A DNA stretch of 64,000 nt from Diphasiastrum complanatum (GCA_029204225.1 CM055100.1:55695278-55759277); one strand, 5' to 3'; shown: positions 22,640-35,092, numbered from the stretch's first letter. A program made the numbers and translations. The notes: generated by a model from the letters alone, not told the origin.

Positions 22640-22750
22640 GTATTAGAGCTTTCGCTCTGATATCATATTGGAATCAGATAAAGAAGTAGTGAAACAACTC
22701 TAATACCATGTCGGTATCAGATAAAGAGTAATGATTTCGCTCAGATACCA
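22640..22750 (-). promoter_or_regulatory. primer-binding site of element C in three diverged copies
   Basis: Adjacent to the 5' LTR the minus strand has TGGTATCTGAGCG. Two further PBS-like copies, TGGTATTAGAG (about 22700) and TGATATCAGAGC (about 22660), follow, each next to a short LTR-edge-like CATGTCGG or CATATTGG. Confidence 0.8.
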
Positions 22751-23939
22751 TGTCAAAAAGTGGTAATGCAGAAGATAGGTCTAGCTCGAAAAGAAAACCT
22801 TTTAAGCATGGTGGAATAAACTATCTTCATCTTTCCAATGCATGACTACGCCTATCAATTTCAAACAAGACAATAGTGATAGAAATCGCGTTTGAACTTA
22901 TAGTAACTAACTTTGAAATCATCAGTACTACAGTGATTACGTAGCCAAACAACTAAGCATTGAAGATTATCAAACAAATAATTAGTCGCAAAAAAAATAC
23001 AGAAATGCATACAATCTGAGACGAAACTAAACGCAATAAAAAATAATATTGATTCAAAACGAAACAAAAGTAAATGAGTACAATAAGTTGCAGATTGAAG
23101 TCGTGTACTCTATGCTATCTCTGAGCGACTAAAAATGAAAGTCTGAATTAATGTGCAATGGTGATGAGAAGTAGCTCAATAGCAATCTCTAAAACAACTC
23201 TAAGAAGTGAGCTAGAATGCTCAGGAGTGTTCAAGCTCACAGGCTTGAGAGAGAGAAAGCTAACTATTCAAACGCTTCTGATAATTCTGATTTTCAATGA
23301 AGTAATCTGTATGAATATGAACAACTATTTATACTAAGAAATTAGGTCGTCAATTGCGATCGCCAGTTGGCTGGTGATCCGCTGGCGTCCATCTGGTCCT
23401 TGTCATTGATTGTTGATAAGCGGTGAAATTGGTCGTAAACGTTCTGTCTGCATAAATGAACCAAAACTGTAGCTCTACAAAAATGAACTAAAACAGCCAC
23501 AGGCGACACTGTCGGGTTTTTCGCAAAATGGCGAAAAAGCCGAAGGTGCCCTGAAATCTTATTTAGGGTTGCCCCACACTTTGCCAGAGTCATTTCCTTA
23601 ACATTTGAGGCTCTTTGGAAAAAGCGAAAAATGCGACTCTGCATATTTGCATGAGATTCTTGACAGGCGAAAAATGCGAAAAAGGCGACACTGCATTTTA
23701 ACACGAGATTTCTGTCAGGCGAAAAATGCGAAAAAGGTGACACTGCATTTTTACACGAGATTTCTGTCAAGCGAAAAATGCGACAATGTCGTAAACTTCG
23801 TGTAATTCTGTAGACTGTGTAAAAACACTTGTAATTTTGCATACTGTGTAAACACACGGGAAAATCCGCAGAACTGGATAAATAATGGATGAAGATTAAA
23901 ACCGATTAGACGATTGGTAAGAAGGAGAATAATCCAACA
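22751..23939 (-). repeat. 5' LTR of element C
   Basis: A 1189-bp LTR from TGTCAAAAAGTGG to AATAATCCAACA. A minus-strand TATAAATA is at 23333-23326. The U3 contains three tandem units of about 53 bp with GACAGGCGAAAAATGCG and GACACTGCATTTT (23630-23790). Confidence 0.93.
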
Positions 23940-26900
23940 TGACTTAATATTGTGCCAACATCAATTATGTTGGAGTTAAACCTCTATTAGAATGAACTAT
24001 AATCACTCGAGAATGTTGTATTAGCTTTGTGCAATCCACTTTGTGTTCAAGTTGGTCAGATAAATAAACTTTTGAGACCATTTTGTCTCGTCTTGCATTT
24101 GAGTGCAGATTCTTCCGTTCTTTCATGCACATGACCAGCTTCCTTTGAGATTTATGTGTCTAGTAGGACTACCCTGGCCCAATCGAATTTCTTGCACGCA
24201 ATGGGACTATTTGCATGACGTTGCCAGTGGCAACTCAACTTGTCAAAGCATTAAGGTTAGTCCCAAAAAAATGGACTTGACTTGCCCTGAAGGAATGTGA
24301 GCTCATGTGCCACATAGATGTAGTTGAAGTGTGGTTTAAAAGGGAGAAGTCCCATTGTAAAAAGATGATGTGCAATTCGAATGTATATGTACTACAAATC
24401 ATTATGCATGTTTTGTTGGGCCAAATATGATATGTTAATCTTAATGAATTGAGAGTAGATTCTTCCAAATGTAGCTAAATAAGAATGACTAGCCATATGT
24501 GCCCTAAGAAACTAGTTAGTGATAGTCAAAGTTTTAAATTTATTTACAAATAGGCAATTGTAGACCTTTTTGGTACATTTTTGCCTCATTGGCTTAGTGA
24601 GAGATTTGAAGATCCTCTTCCCTTTCAAAATGAGAGCCATGGAGGTCTCAATGATAAGTCTCATGTGCCTTATCCACTTGAATGATTTGCGTTGCATTCC
24701 CTTGTAATAATTGGATATTGCCATATGTTTTCTCTTTAATGTTATCAAAGTAAGTGACATAGTAATTTTCCATAGTACGTCAATTTTTTGTTCATTGGAT
24801 TTGGCACATGACTTGTGATATCAAAGCACTAAATCTAGATCAAGATGCACTGATTATTTTTAAAATCTTCATTTTATGAAGATTATGGGAGTTTTTTTTT
24901 TTTTTTGTTAAATTGTTTGTTTTATGTATTTAATTATGTGATTTATTAATCTTTCACCACACATTCGTAGATTTATTTGTCAATTTTTGTGGGTGTAAGT
25001 TTTCTTGTATTTGGCCAAACATCAAGCAAGTTACGACAAAAACAAAGAGCATGTTGTCATTCTACCATATCAAGGATGTTGCTAGGACTTGTTCACATGT
25101 TTAGGCAATTTTGTTTAAAAGTTTGCAGCATCACTTACATCCTTCAATCTATAAAACATTTGAGCAATTTTGAGCTGAGTATATACATTTGCCCTTGTGA
25201 AATTATTGAAGGCACTACCCACCTATGAGAAGCATTTAGGCCTGACCCACTTATGTGTTGCTTTCAAAAAACTTCATAGTAAGATACTGTAAAGAATAAA
25301 AGAGCTAAGAATAAATTAAGATGTAATAAATGGTAAATTTGTTTAGCATCAAAATCTTTTTCAGTTGCAATTTTTGCTTATGCTCGTGTTGCATTCAATC
25401 TCTCACAAACAAGATAGAATTCCTTAAGATCTTTACCAAACAAAAATCCCTTTTATGGAATTTATGGAAGTACTAACAAGTTAAATGCACAACACTTTTG
25501 GAAAAAATTCCCAATACATAAGAAAAATCTCTTATTTTATAGACTTTTCAAGAAGATGGAAGTATGATAAATTCAATAACGTCTCTACATGTAGGCTAAT
25601 GAAGTGTATTACCGTGCATGCCTTTGCATTCATTGCATCTAGACTTTTCATTTGCCCTTGAATAGAATGCGTCCTTTTGTGATCTGACATGCATGCAATC
25701 AACACAGTAACATATGATGGTGTTTCCAATGGATTCGGTGAGATTTTATAATTTCTCGTAATCTAACATCCTTGAACATTTAATCACAAAACAAGCCTTC
25801 GGTAGTTGGAAAAATATGGTGGCAATGAAATTTTGAAGCAGACGTCGAACTCTAGTGGACTTTACATCCATCGAATTTCAACATGCATTTGAGTCATTAT
25901 ATTTTGAATAGATATTATCTACATATATGTCGTCGACGTGGAGATTGGAATCCGATGGATCACAACAAGTCGGATTTCGACATCCATGTCAAATATCCAC
26001 ATCATAAAAGGCATTGATGGGACATCTCATACTTTTAACAATGGTCATGGATTTTGATGGATTGTAAATCCATCGAATTCCAACATCTACTTAAAATTCT
26101 AAGCTCTTATGAGATTTCCATTTTCTCTCACTCTTATGAATTTTGGAAAGTGCTTTTGTTATTGGATGCTACCATTGATTATTTGATACCAGCAATGATT
26201 TGCAGTTATTTTTTTTTAAAATGTTTTTTGCATTTCTCTTTCTCTCTTCATCTCTTTCTTTTTTATTTTTCTCTTTCTGTTCAATAAATCATGAGAAAGA
26301 GAGAGTAGAAATGGGGATAAAGAGAGTGTGAGAGATTGGATATAGAGGTATGAGACTATGCTTTTGACAGTTTTTCCATTTCTTTTTAGATATGAAGTAC
26401 ACCATTTGAAACTTTTCATCTCCATCATTATGTGATGCTCTTGACATTTTAATGCTCTTGTTCTATTTTCATCTTTATTCTTCTTGCACAAGAAATCATG
26501 GCATATCTTTTAGTGTGCATCAGGCTCTCATACATGGACTTTCCTTTCATTTTGAACTAGTTAAATGCTCATTGAAGAGAAAAAATTAATCAAGAGAAAT
26601 AGAGCCAAATTTAGTAGAACAAAAAATACAACAAGAGAGTAGATTGGTGTTACTTTAGTCATTTTTGTGCTTACATTTTTTTTAAATTAATTTCATGTGC
26701 AAATAAGTAATGCTAAAGTACATAAAGTAGTTTTTCTTTATGTAATTTGCTCCTAAGAAGATGGTACTTTACTCATAGTAATAAGAGTTTTCTTTTGTAG
26801 CTATGTTTTTCTCAAGGAACCAATCTCACGCTACACCCTCGTATACTAACCCTTGTGACTCCTTATGACCAAAGTTTTAATTGAAGGTCAAATCTATCCA

Positions 26901-27917
26901 GAAATATTGCTAGAATTTAGGAGAGGAACTTATGAATAAATCTTTTTATGTAGAAAATTATGGAAGGTATTATTGCATAGCTTTGATCATCCTATGATAT
27001 AATAGTAGATAGGTGAAAGCTCCATGTGTGGAAACTAGTGTTTGATTCAAGATTAAGTATAATAAATTGCTTGAATAATCTTCTCTACTACATGAATGCA
27101 TGTGTGTTTGTGTTATCTATTTCTTTTGCTATTATCAAACTTTATGGTATGCGTTAATAACATTTGTATGAGTATTATGATATTGTGGTCTATGTTCATG
27201 AAACTCTATGATCTTTAGAATTGAGCATCATTGCTTGTGCAATATATTCTAACAGTTTGTTTCTATTTTCATGGGATTAATGAAATAAATCACTTATTAT
27301 TTGGTTGAAGCCAATCTTCTTTTGTGTGAAATCATAGTTATTCTTATGTAAAAAATCATGGCAATGATCTTCTTACGATTGTGTTAGTTTTTGTGTGAAA
27401 TAATCTAAAGTCACCTACCTATTATAAGATAACTTTGGATTCTTCTTAATAAACTCAAAAAAACATACATTGTTGACCTCACGTGACACTTTACTATTGC
27501 CATCATCATTTTTCAATGAGCTAGAAAAAACAAGTGCAAATGAAGACGAGCCTACCTCATACTTACAAAAAAAGAAAAGCACTACAAGAAATCTACTATT
27601 GTGTTTAGATGTAGACTCAAATGAGTGTAGAGACTTATGTGATGACAAATGAGTGTAGAAACTTATGTGATGACAAAAACAAACCATTATCTACTGACCC
27701 ATGTAATCACAAACTTGTCGATGTCCTTCTTCTTCTCCTATTGAAATTCCTTCTCCTTTTCAAAGCTATGTCTCTTTCTTTATTTTTTTTACTTTTTCAT
27801 ACCTTCAGATTCGATTTTGCAAATATCTACCATTTATAAAAGACAAACATATTAGCCTTTTAGTGATTGAGATAAAAGACTCACTTTTGTAAATATCCAC
27901 AATTATACAATATAAAC
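23940..27917. other. gene-poor intergenic DNA
   Basis: No gene is recognised. 24160-24360 is a diverged relative of the Tourist-like MITE at 7371 (shared TTGCCAGTGGCAACTCAA and GTGCCACATAG words). 25840-26095 has repeated TCCATCGAATTTCAACAT/GATGGATTGTAAATCC words that recur at 29640-29850. 27581-27594 reads CACTACAAGAAATC, like the terminus of a CACTA transposon. At 27620-27675 a 28-bp unit (AATGAGTGTAGAGACTTATG...) occurs twice in tandem. Confidence 0.5.
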
Positions 27918-28604
27918 TGTTGAAAATGCAGCAAAATAAGTCCAATTGAACCTAGAATGATGGAGAAAGCACCTGATTAAGATCCAAACAAGATCCAATA
28001 GCTAGAGCACAAATCAAGGTATTGATTTCTAGCTTATCTTGGCTTGAACTTCACAAATTGGCTCCAAAATCATGCAAAAAGCTTCACACGTGTGGATGTA
28101 CGGCCTGTAGAAGCCTGTGTTCTATACCAGCACCCTCCAAACCTTCTTATCATTACAAAAAACCAAATGCCAATAGCAATCATCAAACAAATGATAGATC
28201 AAAACTAGTCATGAAGGAAGATCTCAATTTTACTCATAATTGGATGCAAATCCATCACATATTTATACATAAATGCCTTGGATCTGAGCATTTAGGCCTA
28301 CCTCTGATCCGTCCATGACCTAACCCTAGTGTCTAACCTAATAGGTTATAAGATCCACCCTAATTTAGGGTCAAGATCTTGAGATCCAAAAACAATGTAA
28401 AATTTGATATTTTTGGCTCCTAGAAAATCTCTAGCCTATCTATGCACATTTTGGCCTCATTCCAAAGGTGCCATTCCAAATCTAGGTTAGGAATAAGACT
28501 TATGAAAAGTATCCTATGCTTTTTGGCATATGTGACATCCCACAACATGGCCACATTACAATTTACAAGTGATAGAACCAAGCTAGAATTGTGATATTTC
28601 AACA
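27918..28604 (-). repeat. solo LTR with TAAAC target duplication
   Basis: A 687-bp segment starts TGTTGAAAATGC and ends ATATTTCAACA, so its first and last 8 bp (TGTTGAAA/TTTCAACA) are inverted. TAAAC flanks both sides (27913-27917 and 28605-28609). A minus-strand TATAAATA at 28267-28260 gives the orientation. No internal element is present, as expected after LTR-LTR recombination. The 98-codon plus-strand frame inside is not considered a gene. Confidence 0.82.
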
Positions 28605-28609
28605 TAAAC

Positions 28610-30420
28610 CTACTAACTTTTTAACATAATTGAGATAAAAGCTTTCTTACCACACCATTTCCTTGTGAAACTTCACCTTTGACATGTTGATCTTCTTTGT
28701 CAAACCACAAATAGTAGTGCTACCGTATAGCCTTGTCTTTTGTCCGAAAAGCTCAATAAAACTTCCATAAAATGCTCAAGGTAGGACTTTCATCATAGGT
28801 TTGACAACAAATATCTCTTCAATTAAATGGACAAGAAGATGAACTTGTATATCCAAAAAATATGCAAGACAATCTCTTTCCAACTTACATACCCATTTCA
28901 ACCATTTGTATCTTTTGCGATTCCAATTTATTTCTATCATTCTCTTTTGAGAAAAATTCACCTACAAAATTGACATAACACTAAGTCAATCAGCACATAC
29001 ACATATTACACAAAAAAAAAATCATACAATAATATATCTTTGAGAGGAGGTAAATACCTGATAGTTAAAAATAGTTTGTATAGTGCATTTCATACATCAT
29101 GCCCCACAACAACTTGGCATCGTCAAGGATGATGAATAACTTGGTTTTAGTATTTATATGTGTTGAATTTCAATGTGAATTTAGTTTTCTTTTTTCAAAT
29201 CTATGTGTATTGTTGATTTCAAATCACCACTATGCAAAATGTTCAAAATATCATACAAAGAAACTCTCATAGAATCATGCTTGTTTCAAATTGCCAAGAA
29301 TGCTTATTGAATATTTCAATCAATTGAATGCATAATGCATTTTAGATCATTGAATGTAGTTTGCAAAATGTCTTAAAATGCCAAGATTGCCTAGCATACT
29401 TTTCAAAATGCCAAAAATGCATAATGTACTTTTCAAGGCATTATGTATGTGTAATTATTGCTTTTAAATTGTTATGAGTGCGAATCACCAATCCCCACGC
29501 ATGCTAAGAATGTACACCCTAAATAAAAAAATGTACATAGCCCCACATGTCGCTCACTACTCGTTCATTTTGGCAATTACACGACTTTCCATGTATTTTT
29601 GAATATTAAATTTGATTTCTATTTGACAATCCTTTAGGATCCTCTAAATCCGACATTGGTAATACTGGACAACTATGTCAAATATTTAATCGCTAGACTA
29701 TGACGCCCATGTCAGAAATCAAATTTGATGTCCACATTAGACATTGGAATTTGATGGACAGACAGATACGAAGGGCTGACGTATTGGGCAGTTGGATTTT
29801 GATTGATTTTAAATCTGAATTTCGATGTTCTTGTATTGACAACTTTTTAGAGAGATTTATATGACAGCCATGACGATTTAATTTCATTTTTTGTCCTTGA
29901 TTTTGTGTTGAAATACTCGTCAAAATCGTGCCAAATGTTTTGGTGCAAGTCTAGAATAGTCAATTGCTCTAACAACTTTCTGTGCTTTGTGACAAACTTC
30001 TATTGCATCCAAAAAGACTAAATAAAATGTTAAATCATGCTTCACATTTGAACACACGTATTAATTATGCTCATTCTTTGTCCTCTAGAAACTTTTTCTG
30101 AGCAGAATTGTTTTATTTTAAAAAAAATCAATCTTTGCAAACATGCCAAACTACAACACACTATGTTTTTTGTCTTTCAAATTTTTTGGTTTTGTGAGTG
30201 ATTGTTTTTGTCGTTCGTGATAGCAAAGTAATTTTTTTTGTGTGTTTTTCTATGGTTTTGGACTCGAATTTAAACAATGATGTGGGCCCACTAAAGATAC
30301 TTGAGTTCCACCAATATCTTCAATAGGCTTATAATTTGCTTTTTTAGTACTCTCAAAATTGTTTTTTTCGGTTTTTTTTGCATTGGTGTCTAGATGGTCT
30401 ATATCATTCTCTTATGTATC
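28610..30420. other. gene-poor intergenic DNA
   Basis: No gene is recognised. The region is AT-rich, with runs of CCAAAAATGCATAATG-like words at 29330-29440 and a group of AAATTTGATGTC/ATCAAATTTG words at 29690-29850 similar to those at 25.9 kb. Confidence 0.5.
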
Positions 30421-30425
30421 CTCCA

Positions 30426-30678
30426 TGTTAGAAATCAATGATAAACTTCATTGTTACTGTTTACAATGTACATTAATGTTGACAGTTGTTACCAGTTATA
30501 ATTAGCCGTAGGCTAGTCTATTAGTCTACTCGTAGGTTTTCTCTCTCTATCAGGGTTCAGGGTTCATTTGTACATTTTACATTCAGTATGCAATAGAGTG
30601 ATAGTGTGTGTTCTTCTTCCGCCTTCTTTGGTGATTGCTTATGGTGAATGCTTGATGTTGCATATCTGATTATTGACA
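30426..30678 (+). repeat. 5' LTR of element G
   Basis: It runs from TGTTAGAAATCAATG to ATTATTGACA, 253 bp, followed at once by the PBS-like TAGTATCAAAGCTA, a degraded initiator-Met site. Confidence 0.93.
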
Positions 30679-31226
30679 TAGTATCAAAGCTACGATAGTC
30701 CTGCGTGCTTGATCAGTGGATACAACTTGTCATAGGCTCCGCAATGAAGTGAAAAAGTCCTTCACGGGAGGTGAAAGCTTGGAGAGACAAAAACGGCTGG
30801 AAGAAATCCTTCTTTGGTGTATTTCACAGGTTTGGAGCTCAGAATCATCAGTGGGGAACGAAGACACAGAACTGGGGGCATCAGAAAGGCCAGGGCAGCA
30901 TCAGACAGATTGAAAATCTGTTGAGTGGGAGAGATTTTTACAATACTTCCTAGTTGTTGTGAAAAGTGCCATTTGTGTGAGAGGTTTGCCAAGAAATCTC
31001 TCATTTGTTGTTTGGGGTACCGCAAATCACACAAGACAGTGTCTAGTACTTCCATTCAGAGTTAGGAGGCTTCATACTTTTCACATTACTGATCTTTGTC
31101 TTTTGAACGATCACACATTTTGAATTCTTTGCGAAGAGGAGGCGACGTAGCCGCCGTGCCGAAGTGGGGAATCTAGAATGTTCTCTTTGAAAGTTCTTAT
31201 ATTCTCTCTACTTTTCATCTTGTCCA

Positions 31227-31475
31227 TACCAATATCGGATCGACACACCAGAGGTTAAAAAAACCAAGAGCAGTCATACATCCACGCATCATACCGATAT
31301 CGTATATCCGTACCAATATCGGATCGACGCGCCAGAGGTAAAAAAAATCCAGAGCAGTCGTACATCCGCGTGTCACACCGATATCGCATATCAGTACCAA
31401 TATCGGATCCATGCGCGGGAGCTAAAGAGAATTCCGAGCAGTCGTACACTCGCGTATCGTACCGATATCAGGTGT
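31227..31475. repeat. three tandem ~84-bp units in the leader of element G
   Basis: Units begin TACCAATATCGGATC at 31227, 31310 and 31395. Each holds a GAGCAGTCGTACATCCGCG-like middle and a TACCGATATC end. CCGATAT and ATATCGG face each other across unit borders, giving a dyad. They lie between the LTR and the gag start at 31540. On the minus strand they read as a repeated 28-residue peptide, probably by chance. Confidence 0.88.
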
Positions 31476-31539
31476 ACAACCAAAAATATACAGTTCTGTG
31501 GTGTGATAAATTTTGTGATCCAGAATCATCTATCCAGTA

Positions 31540-32590
31540 ATGGCAACTCTAAGCGAGAGTGTCCTTAATGAGTCAAGCAAATTGGAAGGAGCCGACAACT
31601 ATGCAGTTTGGAAATTCAAACTGAAGAACATTTCGATTGAAAATGACCTATGGAAGATCGTGACAAGTGAAGAGACAAGGCTAGTGATTGAAGAAGATCA
31701 ACGGGCATTTGATAGGAGAAAACGGAAAGCACAAAATGTCAACAACTTATTAGTTAGAGATGCAATGATTCCCTACATTTCAGATTCAGAAAGACCAAAA
31801 GAAGCATGGGATACGTTGAAGGCATTGTTTGAGACCTACTGATTTTGGTCGGATATGGAAGTTGGTTTAAATTGGAACGAATGAGAATAGAATTGAGATT
31901 GATTGACAAGGATCTCAAAAAACACATCTCGAGTGCTATTCCTGAAGACGAAGCTGCACACATTACAAATGGATGATGGTGCAACCATTGCCGATTTACC
32001 TATTGAAGGTAAAGGAGATCCGTGATCAATTAGTCGTCGTTGGAGAGCGAGTTTAGGATCGTGAGATCGTGCAATTGACATTGAATAGTTTGAGTGAGTC
32101 ACATCAGATGTTTGTGACAAGTATAGCCACACAAGAAAATCTTTCAAACTATAAAGAGTTAGGTGGATTGCTCTTGCAAGAAGAACAACGTCAAGAGAAC
32201 TTGAATCGTCACAATAGGGGATTTGATCAAGCTCTTGTAGTTAGAGGACGTGGTGGCAGATTTGGTCGTGGAAGACACCAATCAAGAGGCGAAAACTCAA
32301 ATCGTGGATCATTCCAACAATTTCAAGAACAATCCAATGATGGCCCGAATCAAGGCAATTGGAATTAAGGCTGAGGTCAAGGACGCGACTACTCTAGGCA
32401 AAATAAACCTGAAAATTGTAGGTACTACAACAAACCTAGCCACTGGGAGCGTGAATGCTTCAAGAAACAGAAGGAGATGGAAAAAAAAAAAGACAAATGG
32501 CAAGCGAGAAATTATGCTGATCAACATCAATTTGATGACTATTATTATGAAGACAATTATACTGATCAACATCAATACGATGATGATTAA
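31540..32590 (+). pseudogene. copia G gag
   Basis: ATG at 31540 opens MATLSESVLNESSKLEGADN, then YAVWKFKLKNISIENDLW, and stops after ALFETY. Other frames continue with LNSLSESHQMFVTSIATQEN, LGGLLLQEEQRQENLN and a Gly/Arg-rich RGRGGRFGRGRHQSRGEN tail. The zinc knuckle near 32415 reads CRYYNKPSHWEREC: the second Cys of CCHC is Tyr, a single G-to-A change. A poly-A run (32478-32487) causes another frame change. Confidence 0.87.
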
Positions 32591-32629
32591 TATGAAGATG
32601 ATATAGGTGAAAGTTCAAACTTGTTCATT

Positions 32630-33870
32630 ACAGCATTAATAACAAGTGATGAAGCCAAGGATACCTGGTACATTGATAGAGGTGCGTCCAAGCACATGAC
32701 TTCAAGGAAAGAGTGGTTTTTAGAACTCAAGGAAACACATAATGGTGATGAAGTTGGGCAAGCCGATGGCCAATTGCTGTGGTACCAGTGAAGTTAGCTA
32801 GTGGGATGACAAAGCGGATAAGCAATGTGCAATATGTACCTGGCTTAGCTAACAATCTACTATTTTGTTGGGATGATGGCTGATCAACAACTCAAGGTTG
32901 AGTTTGACAGTGTCAAATCTCTTGTCGAAGACATCATGAATCACTAAAAACTGATTGCTACAGGAGCTAGAGTCAACGAGAATCGACTCTACAAATTGAA
33001 TGCGAGGTCTTTTGCTCAAGCTATGGTAAGCACTGTTGATAGTCGAAGTAATCTTTGGCATCAACGATCTGGTCATATTAGTGCTCAAAGTTTACAGATT
33101 CTCAAAAGAGGTAATCTAGTTATTGGATTGCCTGATATTTCTTTTGAAGGAAAAATTTGTGAAGGTTGCATTTTGGGAAAACAACACAGAGAGAGGTTTC
33201 CCAAAATTGGAGCAAGGAGAGCCAGTGGCATCCTAGATCTTGTCCACAGTGATCTATGTGGACCTATTCAGACTAGATCTCTTAGTGGCTACTATTACTT
33301 TATTACCTTCATTGATGATTATAGCATATGCATTTGGATTTATTTCATAAGCAAGAAATCAGATGCTTTTGCTAAGTTCAGGGAATTCAAGGCATTAGTT
33401 GAAAAGCAAACAGGATGTTGCATCAAGACTTTGAGATCTGATGTAGGTGGTGAGTATTTTTTGACAGAATTTATTGATTTTTGCAAAGATCAAGGGACCA
33501 AGAGGCAAACTACAACACCTTATTCAACACAACAAAATGGAGTTGCGGAACGAAAGAACAGATCTATTGTTGAGATGGCCAGAGCGATGCTCAGTATCCT
33601 ACAAAATTCGTGGAAGGTAAAACACCTTATGAAGCTTTTACTGGAAAGAAACCTAATATTTCTCATTTGAGAGTATGTGGTTGTGATGCTTATGCTCATA
33701 TTCCTGATGAGAAACAAAGGAAATTGGATGGAAAAGCTATCAAGTGTATTTTCCTTGGATATGATGAAAAGGCCAAGGCATACAGGATGTATGACACAAA
33801 TGCACAAAAGCTTGTGATTTCTAGAGATGCTACATTTCACGAGATGGGCCGAGGTGAATAAACTGAAGTA
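32630..33870 (+). pseudogene. copia G protease and integrase
   Basis: The protease motif at about 32668-32700 is WYIDRGASKHMT, with Ser of D-S-G changed to Arg. The integrase zinc region (HQRSGHISAQSLQILKRGN, CEGCILGKQHRERFP) and core (LDLVHSDLCGP, FITFIDDYSICIWIYF, LRSDVGGEYFLTEF, QNGVAERKNRSIVEMARAML) keep the D-D-E residues. At about 33595 some 25 residues of the LPKYFWAEA-type block are missing and the frame shifts. After this come GKTPYEAFTGKKPNISHLRV and YRMYDTNAQKLVISRDATF. Confidence 0.88.
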
Positions 33871-34099
33871 ATCACTGAACCTTTTGATGAGGGAGCGAAA
33901 GTACAGGTCAAGAAGGAAGTGACTTTTGATACAAAAAATTCAATGAAAAAAGACAAACCTGATGTTGAAATCCCCAAGAGAGTCACAGATGATGCAAAGA
34001 AGGGAAATACTCCTGAATGTAACGAGCAGGGAGAGCTTAAAAGATCAAGTAGAAATCAAAAACCTCCTACAAGATTAGAGATGAATCTAGCCCTAATGG

Positions 34100-34260
34100 G
34101 TTCTATGCTCAAGGCTCAAGAACCAAAAACTTTTGATAAAGCAAAGGAGCACGAGGAGTGGCGTGAAGCTATGGAAACAGAAATAGAAGCTATATTAAAA
34201 AATAGGACGTGGAACTTGGTTGAGCTACCTGATGGTAAGACGTCTATCACTTGCAAATAA
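34100..34260 (+). pseudogene. copia G reverse transcriptase, N-terminal part before the gypsy insert
   Basis: EWREAMETEIEAILKNRTWN, then LVELPDGKTSITCK, is followed by TAA where Trp of CKWIYK is expected. The frame IYKI then runs to the AAGAT target and resumes as KYGADGQLNKYKTWLVAR at 45675 on the other side, proving one RT split by the gypsy element. Confidence 0.92.
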
Positions 34261-34271
34261 ATATACAAGAT

Positions 34272-35042
34272 TGTAGTGGGTTTCTTTCCTTGCCTAACCT
34301 GAATCCAAGATCTAGTCAATCTAGCATCAAAGAGACGGAGTTAGTTGTCACGCATGGGTTCGTTCCCATGAGAGCGATAGTATAGTTCAGATTTCAACAT
34401 GAATGGAGGTTCTAACACTAACATCCATTAACACTAAGCATTAACACTACATCCATTAACCCTTAGCATTAACACTACATCCATTAACCCTACTTCCATA
34501 ACAATGATAGAAACTTATTCTTCTCTCTTACAAAAAACATAAGAAATAGCAATCCCAATAATGATCAAATCCAACAATAGGAAGCATGAGAAATGGAGGA
34601 AAAGAAAGGAAGAACAAGGACATTCATCAATCCATTTCTAAAGAGAACCAATCTGCTTTATTAAAATGCTTCTTGGTTTCCAAGAGGAGGCTCGAAGGAA
34701 ATGAACATCAGGAACAACTCGAGTTGGTCTTTTTTTATAGTAGAGAGGAGGACCCTGGCCTCTGAATCCTATTGGTCCAGTCTTGGCTCTCTTTTTATTC
34801 AAATTTAAAAAAGTGTGGGAACCATCAAAATTGGAGGGAAACCCAACTTTATTCACTAACTTGACATTTAGGCCCTGCGACATTAAAAGTTCCGCAAAAA
34901 GGCCTAAAGTCCTTTATTAACTTTTAACTAATCAATCAAATAACTATGTGATCATCGGGTTGGACTTACACACGCAGGGTGCCAAATCCCTCTTACTTAT
35001 TAGCTAGGGTTAGGGTTGCCTTGGGATCCGCAAACTCCAACA
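34272..35042 (-). repeat. 3' LTR of the gypsy element
   Basis: 771 bp, from TGTAGTGGGTTTC to AACTCCAACA on the plus strand. It contains tandem ACTACATCCATTAACCC words (34445-34495) and a minus-strand TATAAAAAAAG box near 34740-34730. It matches 45072-45669 directly and 44371-44545 in inverse orientation. Confidence 0.93.
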
Positions 35043-35060
35043 GTATCCCCCACCAAAACT
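35043..35060 (-). promoter_or_regulatory. polypurine tract of the gypsy element
   Basis: The minus strand reads TTTTGGTGGGGGATAC immediately before the 3' LTR. Confidence 0.75.
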
Positions 35061-35092
35061 GGTGGCGGTCCCACGACACCTGCAATATGCAG

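Larger units (their letters stand above)
17659..23939 (-). mobile_element. Ty1/copia element C (minus strand, both LTRs)
   Basis: LTRs at 22751-23939 (5') and 17659-18800 (3') bracket, on the minus strand, PBS repeats, gag, zinc knuckle, protease, integrase, linker, RT and RNase H. RT has lost the segment holding the catalytic YVDD box, a 152-bp tandem duplication lies at the integrase/linker boundary, and frameshifts abound. The element is inactive. The flanks CGACC and TGACT do not match, so no target duplication can be shown. Gag and LTRs place it with element A. Confidence 0.93.

Noticed and set aside
17659-23939. Target-site duplication for copia C
   Set aside because: The flanks CGACC and TGACT do not match, so none is claimed; the same holds for copia B (CATAG and ATTGC).
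28022-28318. 98-codon plus-strand frame with several Cys
   Set aside because: Lies inside a solo LTR with defined ends and target duplication; no recognised domain.
31215-31449. Minus-strand frames encoding a repeated 28-residue peptide
   Set aside because: Explained by the tandem 84-bp leader repeat being nearly a multiple of three; antisense to the element.
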